A stretch of 64,000 nt of DNA, taken from NCBI RefSeq assembly GCF_026914185.1, contig NC_070574.1, positions 2,480,501 through 2,544,500 on the forward strand, written 5' to 3'. Under the pieces are notes generated by a model. It had not been told where the DNA came from and did no database searches. It saw only the letters and a list, made by a program, of their open reading frames with translations. Shown piece after piece: positions 55,993 through 64,000 of this stretch (within the stretch, counting starts at the first letter, position 1; each line of letters starts with the position of its first letter). Source of the stretch: Puccinia triticina. Lineage: Eukaryota; Basidiomycota; Pucciniomycetes; Pucciniales; Pucciniaceae. Made by a program: the position numbers and the translations under genes.

Positions 55993-56081
55993 TATCGCCG
56001 GAATCGCACTTGGAAAGTCACATGATACTTCTGTCTTGGCGCTCTTGTCTGCAATAACCCATTGTGCAACTGGGCTGGACC

Positions 56082-56100
56082 CCCCCCCCCCCCCCCCCCG
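56082..56100. repeat. Poly-C tract in the pseudogene
   Basis: A run of about 19-20 C follows CTGGGCTGGA and precedes GACTGG, lying in what was a Pro-Pro coding segment after the CNNPLC cluster. It probably expanded by slippage; its exact length may be unreliable. Confidence 0.75.
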
Positions 56101-59100
56101 ACTGGAAAGGCAGGTAAAGAAAAGTTTAGTAACAAGTAAGTTGGTTTGCAACTCACTATTACAAATCATATGGGTTGCAAAGTTTTTTACAAACGTTTGC
56201 AAAATATAATTACAGCCTATATTGACTGCAAAATAAAATTACAACCTACTGACCGTACTGATTTATTCACAGGAAAATGAGATGCAGAGGCCTGGCAAAC
56301 AAGTGCAAGGGCAGAGTCTCACATCAAAGGTGCCCAGACTCAGTTGCAATTTGATTTGACCACCACCTTCCAACCGGTTGGGGTATCCTCAGACACAAGG
56401 GCACTCACCCTCACCCGTAGCCCGAGGCAAAAAAGCCGGATCGTATGGGCAAGGAAGAGTTGAAGGCCAAAATAAAAAAAACATCCAAAAGCAACAGCGC
56501 TTGCGCTGAAGGTTTGTTATTTTTGAGTGCCTTCTTTCTCCCTCTTTGATTTATTGACATGTATATTCTTCTCCTGCAGATGGGGAAGGCTTCAGATCCG
56601 ACCGCTGATATTGACAGTGTTGTAGCAATACACCCGGCTTACATAAACCGAGATTGGCTTGCGTATTACCGCCGCACCATCCTCGCGGAGTTGGGCTTGG
56701 CCCCGGACAAACTTGGAGATGGTGTTGGGGAAAAATTCCTCATGACCATGTTTGGATGGGCTGCGTGAGTAATTTTGTTGATCTTTGTTTTAATTACTTA
56801 TGTCTAATTTGGTTCACTACTTCTACAGGCGGGGAATGTGGATCATTTCATCTTCATTCATGCCGCAGACTGAGCATTTCACATTCCAAACCAAATGGAT
56901 GTCGGACCGATCAATGGCTCGCAAAAGTGATAATCAAGTGTACAGCGGAGGCCTTCTATTGGATGTAACTTACCAATACTTTGAGAATGGTTACTTGCTA
57001 ACGACATCAATGTTTTGCGAAAAGCTCCAACAATGGATTCTGATTCAACTCACTTGGATCCGCGGCTTGAGTGAAGAATACTACAAGATTCACTTTGTGA
57101 CGTTGTTTCGACAGTTTTTGGCCGCCTCAATCACACCTGACAAACGTGAAACTCTTGTCCAACAAGTCGTGGACTTCTCAACGGCTCAAGTAGAAGGATT
57201 TGTATCCGCTTACCTGGAGGTCTTTTGTCAAGGAACTCGCAAAGAGGTCAGGAGGATGTTGAAGGGGTGCCGCGAGCATTTCCGTCAATCAGTTACACGG
57301 GTCAAGCGGAATCGGTCACTCATAACAGTCGATCAAGAGGTATGTCTTCTCATTCTGATTCATAGTTTGTAAGAATAAATTTTCATTGCATTACAAGTTT
57401 TAAAATTACTTCTACAACTCTTGCAAAATTATTTTACAACTCTTGCAAAAGAAAACTGTTCATTTTTACATCCCTTAAACATCTGAGCCAATAACTGATT
57501 CCTTCACATTTTCTTCCTTAGGAGCCCTTCAGAAAGGCTTGCATGGATCTCCTGGAACCAGCCACACCGGATGGCCAAACTCATGAACAGAAGGTCAACC
57601 ATATTAGACAACGTTATCCAAAAGTTCAAAAATGGCTAGACTGGTGGACCGTTTCAGATATTGAGGCACTCTTGTTTCCCTCACAAGAACCACGACTTGA
57701 GGATACGCCTGATGGGCTGCCTGACACTACCAATGGCCAAGAGAGCTTGCATCGGACATATTATTGCCTGAGGTAAGCACAAATTAGTTTTTTTTTACAA
57801 TCTTAGTATCATCCACTGACAAAGACTCACTTTGCCACCATCTATAGTGATGGAAGACAGTGTTTGATGCTCGGAATGATAGATCTTTACACATTTGTTG
57901 ACATGCTTGAGCGCGATTGGAAGGCGCTGATGGAAGGAGTTCAGATAAGCTATGGGGCAGGTGATAAAGGCCAAGACGTTGGTGTCACCATGGGCCTGGG
58001 AAAAAAAGCGCAAGAGAGGACTCAAATATGTGAAACATGGACGACCGCCAGACACTACAGAAGAACTCGTTGGGAAGAAAACCGGGCGGCCGCCACAATC
58101 GAGGAACTTCAACAAGAATCTTTGGGCCGCCTATGTGTCATACCGCGCCAACACAACTAACCCCAAGAGATCAAACCGCTGCTGGCTCTCTGCAGGTTTG
58201 GAATTTATGTATGCCCTCTTCAGTCCGCTGTGGGCTCGTGGTATTAGTGGAAAGGGGAGCAAAATTTTCACCCAGATCGCACACCACTTCTCTTGTCGAG
58301 TCACAGGCGAATTAAATGGAAGCAACACGATCAGATCGATGATTTCACAGGGCCAGAACAGCGTCTTTGAAGCCGTGCGCAATAAGTACCCGGAGCTTTT
58401 GCATCTTGCAATCGTTTTCTGGAGGTTTTGTTGGAGCCCAAACTCCACAAACGGGCTGCCTACAAGGAGCTCTTCTCCGTGAAGGAACAACGCGAATTCA
58501 CCTGTCAGCTCAATCGCGAGACGCCGCAATCACATCCTGATCAAGCACACCAAACATTGCACGTCCTGAAAGTCGAGCCGTACATGTTCCACGAAAACAA
58601 CATCCCTTACTCAGATGTTGCCAAGTTGATTGATCTCTGGCAATCATCTGGTTTGATATCAGTCTTGGGGCTTGTCTTCAAGTTGTGCACTAATCCGGAG
58701 CCCTCTTCAAAACCAAAGCCAAAAAAGAGAGCAAAACTGTTGAAGGTCTCATCCAAAATCGCCATTGTGGCTAATCACACAAATCTTGCTCACTACATCG
58801 TTGACCAATCAAAGCTAGAGTTCAAAAAAGATCATCCAGCACCTCTTCATCTGCATTTTCATATTGAATTCACCAGCAGCACCGGCGACGCTCACCGGCT
58901 CGAATTCATGGCAACAACCAATTGGCCATTCAAGTTGACTTTTGGAGGGCATATCTACACGCTAATATCTCGAGGCTACTGGAAATATAACCATTATTGG
59001 TTTAAGGTATTTCAAAGTGCGAATATCTCCGCCAATAAGGGCAGTTTGACTGCTGTTTGGCTTCATAACAACGCCGCAAATGACAGTTTTGCGCAACAAA

Positions 59101-59154
59101 TCAACCGGGTCCCAAGTTTGATTGCCGGAGCAGATCCATTTGATAAGCAAGACT

Positions 59155-59478
59155 GAGACTGGAGGCAGCGGGCACGGTGCCGGGTCGAGTGAGATGGTTG
59201 TGGAAGGATTAGTTTATCATTGCACAATGAGAAGATAAGAGTGAAACACAAAGAGGAAAAAGAGAAAGAAAGAAAGAAAGAAAACAGAAACCAAGACTCT
59301 ACCTGGAGGCAGCGGGCACGGTGCGGAGTCAAGTGAGATGGTTGTGGAAGGATGAGGAGAAAACCTTCCACGTACGCTGCTCCAGGTAGACTACAATACA
59401 AGTGACATGTATGTGAAATGTATGTAGCAAAAAGAAAACATAAGATGGAGAGGAAAACATAACTCGACTATCTTAACA
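59155..59478 (-). repeat. 3' LTR of the terminal Copia element (minus strand)
   Basis: On the minus strand a purine tract (59479-59488) is followed by TGTTAAGATAGTCGAG, the LTR start. The far edge is set at 59155, where TGAGACTGGAGG ends the preceding pseudogene; that edge is tentative. An internal repeat of about 55 bases (GGAGGCAGCGGGCACGGTGC) occurs at 59158 and 59302. Confidence 0.65.
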
Positions 59479-59643
59479 CCCCCCCTTGCTGTATACATGA
59501 GAAAGTTTGAAAAGAAAAAAAAGGAAAAGAAAGAAAAGAGAGAAATTTAAGGAGAAAGAGAAAATATAGAAGAAGAGAGAAGGAAGAGAAAAACAGAGTA
59601 GGAAGAAAGAAAAGGGGTGAGAAGTTACTGGTTGGACGGTGAG

Positions 59644-62600
59644 CTAACTGACAATGCCAAAGAGTTGCCGATGTCTTTCCAGGGCGACTCGCGGGAGCGG
59701 TTTTGTGAGCATATCGGCAAGCATATCTTTGGTTGACACATGAAGGAGTGAGACCGTGCCGTCTTGTACGCATTCTCGGATGAAGTGGAAGCGGGCATGA
59801 ATGTGTTTGGTCCGGGCATGATGTTCAGGATTTTTTGCTAGGGCCTCAGCACCCTTGTTGTTGACGTGAATGGGGATGGCAGTGTCTGGACGGAGGTGGA
59901 GTTCTGTGAGGACGTGTCGGAGCCAAAGACCTTCCTTACATGAGTCAGAAAGTGCCTTGTATTCAGCCTTGGTGCTCGACAGCGACACCGTGGCTTGCTT
60001 GCGAGATTTCCACGAAATGGCGCCTTCGCCAACCCGATAGGTGTACGCTGAGGTTGAGCGGCGATCATCCCGGTCCTCCGCCCAATCGGAATCCGAGAAT
60101 CCAGAGAGAGACAGGTCTCCCCCCAGACAGAGTTTGAGATGCTTTGTTGAAACAAGATAGTTTAGAATACGAACCGCGGCTCGCCAGTGAGCTTCAGACG
60201 GATCGCGCAGATGCTGGGACAATCGGTTCACTGCAAAGGAGATATCTGGGCGTGTACATTGAGAAACCCACAACAAAGCGCCAATGAGTTGAGGGTATGG
60301 GCCTGAAGAGGGAGGATTGGAAGGAATACGGTGGCAGAGATTCTTGAAATTTGAGTTGGTGGGAGTCGAGACCGTGAGGTGTTGATCCCCAATGAAGCGG
60401 TTACAAATTTCATCGATGTAGTGGGATTGATTCAAAAACACAAATTTGTTCGGCACATCGCGAGTGATTTTTAACGACAGGAAGTGATTTAAGTCCTCGT
60501 CAGCGCCAATCTTAAAGCGCTTGCCGACGGCTGCAATGATGGAGTCAACAAAGACTGGTTCACCGACAATGGCTAGATCGTCGACATGGGTGGTGAGAGC
60601 GCCGACAAGAGTGCCTGATTGAAGTTTAAAGTAGACGGTGGGATCATATTTTGAGTTTGAGAGACTGAGATCAAGGAGAGCTTTATGAAGCTCGATGTTC
60701 CATTGGCGGGGGGATTGCTTCAGGCCGTATAGGGATCTGTTGACTTCGCAGACCCAATCAGGGTGTTGTGGATCTTCAAATCCTGGCGGTTGCTCCATAA
60801 AGACGGGCTTGTCAAGATGTCCGTTGAGAAACGCGGTCTTGAAGTCCACCTGACGGCCCTTCCAGCTTCGGCTTGCCAGAAGGGTGAAGATTATGCGGAG
60901 GGTTTCGAGACGCAAGGTTGGTGAAAAGACCTTGTCATAGTCCAGTCCCTGGACTTGAACGTACCCCATGGCCACCAGACGGGCCTTGAGCTTCTGAATA
61001 GAGTGATCGGGCCGTCTTTTTACCTTAAATACCCACTTCGATTTGATGATTTTTCGTCGTGCAGGTCGCGGAACCAGGCGCCACGTATGCATTCCCAACA
61101 GGGACGCAAACTCATCTTCCGCCGCCTTGAGCCAACGATTTTTGTGAGGGGACTTCATTAGTTGTCGCCAGGTCTTAGGCGTGTCAATCCCTGAGTCCAG
61201 AGTGGTACTTTTAGACCACTGACCGTAGCGATCGGGAGCCTTACGCTCCCTACCTGAGCGACGACGAGGGGGCGGTGAGACAGGTTTTGGAGTTGGAGAT
61301 TTCGGGCAACAGACCGGCAACTCGGGAGAACGTGGCGGTGGGGAAGGAGAGGAGCGCGCTGGTGGGAACAGCGGAAGGGGAGGTAATGAAATGATAGAGA
61401 TATCTGACTGGGGCGGACTAACCGGAGACAGGGATGGGGGCGAATGGGCCGGACTTTTTCCAGAAGAGTCAGAGTCCGAAGAGATCTTGTCCAGTACGCG
61501 AGGCGCATTGCCAGGAGCGTGGATGGAAGCTGTTAGTCGACGGTCGAAGCGTGGTTTAAGGGGGATGTTCAGAGGGGGAAGATCTGGCGTCGCCGGACGA
61601 CGAGGAGGAATAGAATCTTCTTTGGGTAGGGGAAGAGGATCTGTCGTAGGAAGGGAAGGCAAAGGGGAGCCAGAGAGTGGCGAAGCCAATGGTATAGGGG
61701 TATCTGTAATGCCGTTCTGAGAAGGGACCAAGGGCTTGTGAGCTGTTGATTGAGGCCAATCAATCTCCACTGTCAATGGTGATGGAGGTGGGTTGAGTTT
61801 AGTTCCGTAGGGGAAGACAGCATCATCAAACATAACGTCTCTGGACTTCAGAACGGACCGTTTCTCCAAGTCCCACAGTTGAAAGCCGTTTCCATCGGAG
61901 AGATACAACAGAAGGATGGAGGCCCGACCTTTTTGATCTAGCTTTTTTCGATTTGCTTCGGGGATTTTGTACCAGACAAGGCAGCCAAACGGATGGATTG
62001 TCTTGGCGTCAACCGAGGGCTCGCCCAGGACTGAAACTGGTGACTTGAAACCTACGGGTGTATGACAGGGGAAAGAGTTGTAAGCGTACATAGAGTGTCT
62101 GATTGCGTCCACCCAGAAGGACTTCGGAAGATTGGCGCTTAGCAGCGAAGACCGGACGAGATTACTGATGGTTCTGTTGGTGCGTTCTGCAACTCCGTTT
62201 AGCTCCGGGGAATGTGGGGGACCTGGTTCATGTTTGATACCGGCTTGAGACAGGTAGGATGAGAAGTTGTTTGAAACGTATTCACCGCCGTTATCGGTTC
62301 TTAAGGATAGGACTTTGTGGGACCCATTTTTCTCAAAGAAGGCACGGAAAATCTTAAAACATGCGAACGAATCGCTTTTGGATTTCATGGGGTAGATTGA
62401 GAGAAACTTGGAACAATTGTCGATAAAGGTAATGAAATACTTGTACCCCTCCCTCGACATCACCTCATATGATCCGACGTCGGAGTGAATGATTTGTCCA
62501 GGGATCGACGACCGGTGAGAGGATCGGGATTTGAACACTTTTCGAGGCATCTTGGCCTGAACACATATTGGACATCGTTGAACGTTGACCTCGTTCATCA

Positions 62601-63168
62601 CTGTGGGTACAATCCCGTGGATTTTCAGGAAGGATTTTAACGGTTTGATGCTAATGTGAGAGAAACGAAGGTGATAGGCCATGAGAGACCCATCCTGAGG
62701 TTTTGGGGTGAGAGAGAGAGACGAGTTCGAGCTTACAGGCTTGGACGGTAGGTAGTAGAGGTTTCCTCGCCTATATCCTTGTCCCGCAAGATCACCGGTG
62801 ATTTGAGTCGAAGGAGTGGTGAAGAAGTCGCAGGACGACCTCGTGAAGACTACCGTGAGCCCCTCGTCGCACATGGCGGCTACTGAGAGAAGGGGCTCAT
62901 GGAGAGCCGGAACCACGAGAGATTTGACCGACTTTTCGCCAGCAAGAGGAAGCTTCACGAGGCCTTTGTGAGAGGCCTCAACGGTTGAGTGATTGGCCAG
63001 ACGGACAGGAGTTCAATTGGGCTTCGGAGTATCGATGACTGAGATGTCTGGTGTCATTGACATCAAGCATCCAGAGTCTATGTTGGCGTCCCCCCCTCGG
63101 GGTAAGTCTGACGGGATGGAGAGAGAGATCACTGAATTGCCAGCCCTGACCTCGACTTCTGAGCCAGA
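59644..63168 (-). pseudogene. Ty1/Copia pol: protease, integrase, RT, RNase H (minus strand)
   Basis: Downstream of the gag stop the frame continues with a protease motif ANIDSGCLMSMTP, then a TGA at 63013-63015, then 1104 open residues to 59644. Integrase has a His/Cys finger (HLRFSHIS...CPICVQAK) and D, D, E (IIHSDVGSYEV, SLRTDNGGEYVS, PELNGVAERTN). RT has KARLVAMGYVQVQGLDYDK and THVDDLAIV, the usual Copia RT order after integrase. RNase H has FSDSDWAED and STKAEYKAL, but HVNNKGAEAL where an aspartate (DN) is usual. It ends ADMLTKPLPRVAL. Except for the stops it looks nearly intact, so decay is recent. Confidence 0.92.
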
Positions 63169-64000
63169 TTAATCGGAGGCCTCGTCCTCATTGTATTTGT
63201 GAGAAGCTTGACCGAGTGTTGCGGCGGAGGTACGTCCAGCTTGAGCTGCGGGCTTGTTCGGGGAGGGGCCTTTGTCTTGCTGGTTTGCCTCCCAGCGGGC
63301 CTTCTGAGCAGCCTTGTGCTCCGCGATGAGCCTTTGGGTGTTATGACAAGAGTTGAGGTCGTGTGAGTCACTATTGCAGAGGGGGAATTGGTGGGGTTTC
63401 TTGGCGGAATCGCTCCGGGGTCCCTTGGAAGCGTTGGCGGGGACATTTGAATTGGAAGGATTGGGCTTGATGGACAAGACAGAAATGATATCGCCCTGTG
63501 ATTCTTGACGGATGGCTTCGTTCTTCAGAGCAGAGACGTACGTTTCCGTCTTCACATCCTCCTGGTTCATTAGACCCAAGACGCAGGGTATCCAGTCGGG
63601 GGAAAGAGAGCTGAGGATGGCCGCACTGTGGACATCTTCCGCTGTGAGAGGCTTCTGGGGGGTGATGAGAGCGTTTAGACGCTCGTAGTGCTTTGCCAGC
63701 GTGTCGAGATGGGAGTGGATGTCTTCACCTTCCATTCGCGCATTAAGAAGTTTGCGGATCCAATAGATTCGACCACCGGACGAGGTGTCCTGATGAGCCT
63801 TGGAAGGATCGGCCCAGATTTTCGCCGCATTGTCCTCACGGGCTAGATGACGCAAATTGGCTTCATCAACGATCTGCACTAGGACGGCGCAGACAAGATT
63901 GTTGTCTTCGTCCCAGTTGGCGGAACGACGGATGGGATCCACAGAGGTTAGGACATGATTGACCTTCGCCGACTTGAACACTCGTAGAACGACTTTTTTC
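63169..64000 (-). CDS. Copia gag, partial at the window end (minus strand)
   Basis: The 270 visible residues start within the window edge, so the true N-terminus lies beyond. The sequence shows a Copia gag_pre/UBN2-like core (AAKIWADPSKAHQDTSSGG, LAKHYERLNALI) and a decayed knuckle, LCNSDSHDLNSCHN, in which the first Cys of CX2CX4HX4C is replaced. It ends in TAA (63169-63171) in the same frame as the protease, so gag and pol are separated by a stop that either is a mutation or requires readthrough. Confidence 0.85.
   Translation of the reverse strand, partial: KKVVLRVFKSAKVNHVLTSVDPIRRSANWDEDNNLVCAVLVQIVDEANLRHLAREDNAAKIWADPSKAHQDTSSGGRIYWIRKLLNARMEGEDIHSHLDTLAKHYERLNALITPQKPLTAEDVHSAAILSSLSPDWIPCVLGLMNQEDVKTETYVSALKNEAIRQESQGDIISVLSIKPNPSNSNVPANASKGPRSDSAKKPHQFPLCNSDSHDLNSCHNTQRLIAEHKAAQKARWEANQQDKGPSPNKPAAQAGRTSAATLGQASHKYNEDEASD

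Larger units (their letters stand above)
52576..59156 (+). pseudogene. MULE-type transposase fused to a ubiquitin-protease-like domain, broken
   Basis: An Asn/Ser-rich leader (52576-53307) is followed by EWFLPDLEDKFETYIDHG and RTTFLQLPGKQITNF. After a CACTA-like insertion (53521-55992) come a CNNPLC cluster, a GCM-like finger (GWGILRHKGTHPHP, near 56380) and introns at about 56114-56271, 56515-56579, 56765-56828, 57340-57521 and 57773-57847. The DDE core shows LLLDVTYQYFENGYLL, VVDFSTAQVEGF, the CREHF motif and DTTNGQESLHRTYY. The C-terminal part has a Cys box NRCWLSAGLEFMYALF and a His box YTLISRGYWKYNHYWF, the order of C19 peptidases. Damage: stops near 56020, 56360 and 56412, and frameshifts near 57997 and 58400. 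Family resemblance is to a large rust-fungus transposase family I recall; the protease call is motif-based. Confidence 0.72.

Noticed and set aside
55899..56202. Minus-strand frames over the poly-C tract
   Set aside because: They read through a homopolymer and the inverse of the pseudogene; no coding support.

Overview
This window is eukaryotic and almost entirely transposable-element DNA. Spliceosomal introns (GT..AG with CTAAC branch points), chromodomain Ty3/Gypsy elements, Ty1/Copia, hAT, Mutator-like, PIF/Harbinger-like and CACTA-like elements, and a MULE transposase fused to a protease-like domain all point to a repeat-bloated basidiomycete, most likely a rust fungus (Pucciniales). That assignment comes from recalled family resemblance, not from a search. 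I see only one convincing non-transposon gene, a two-exon CDCA7-type zinc-finger gene at 49709-51060.

Layout. 1-9.5 kb: unassigned DNA, a ~2 kb satellite of 28-bp hairpin units, a broken FAR1/MULE-type transposase, a decayed Copia fragment on the minus strand, and a 287-bp foldback MITE. 9.5-49.4 kb: one nested stack. A tRNA-like SINE copy, whose uninterrupted relative lies at 9535-9640, is split into three pieces (10698-10734, 42995-43050, 49330-49355) by two composite insertions. The first (10735-42994, TTA duplication) holds an old LTR element (11665-42035). That LTR element in turn holds a gag-only LTR element (11679-14610), an integrase remnant, a MULE-like foldback (17861-18645), a hAT element (20548-29100) carrying a Ty3 chromovirus (21100-28258) with its own two solo LTRs, and a very young Ty3 chromovirus (30726-40029). 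The second composite (43051-49329, 9-bp duplication) holds another foldback (44891-45541) and two PIF/Harbinger-like elements sharing one TAA (45574-47570 and 47574-49321), the second with a solo LTR.

49.4-64 kb: the CDCA7-like gene, a solo LTR with an intron-like core, a broken multi-exon MULE transposase with a C-terminal ubiquitin-protease-like domain interrupted by a CACTA-like element, and a minus-strand Copia element that runs off the end.

Two themes look new. Tandem arrays of short perfect hairpins recur inside several unrelated element families and as a free satellite. The young chromovirus appears to make its first start codon only by splicing an intron that begins inside its LTR, producing a 318-residue protein encoded in a different frame from, and overlapping, Gag-Pol. 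All boundaries, duplications and splice sites were read by eye; family names rest on motif recognition.
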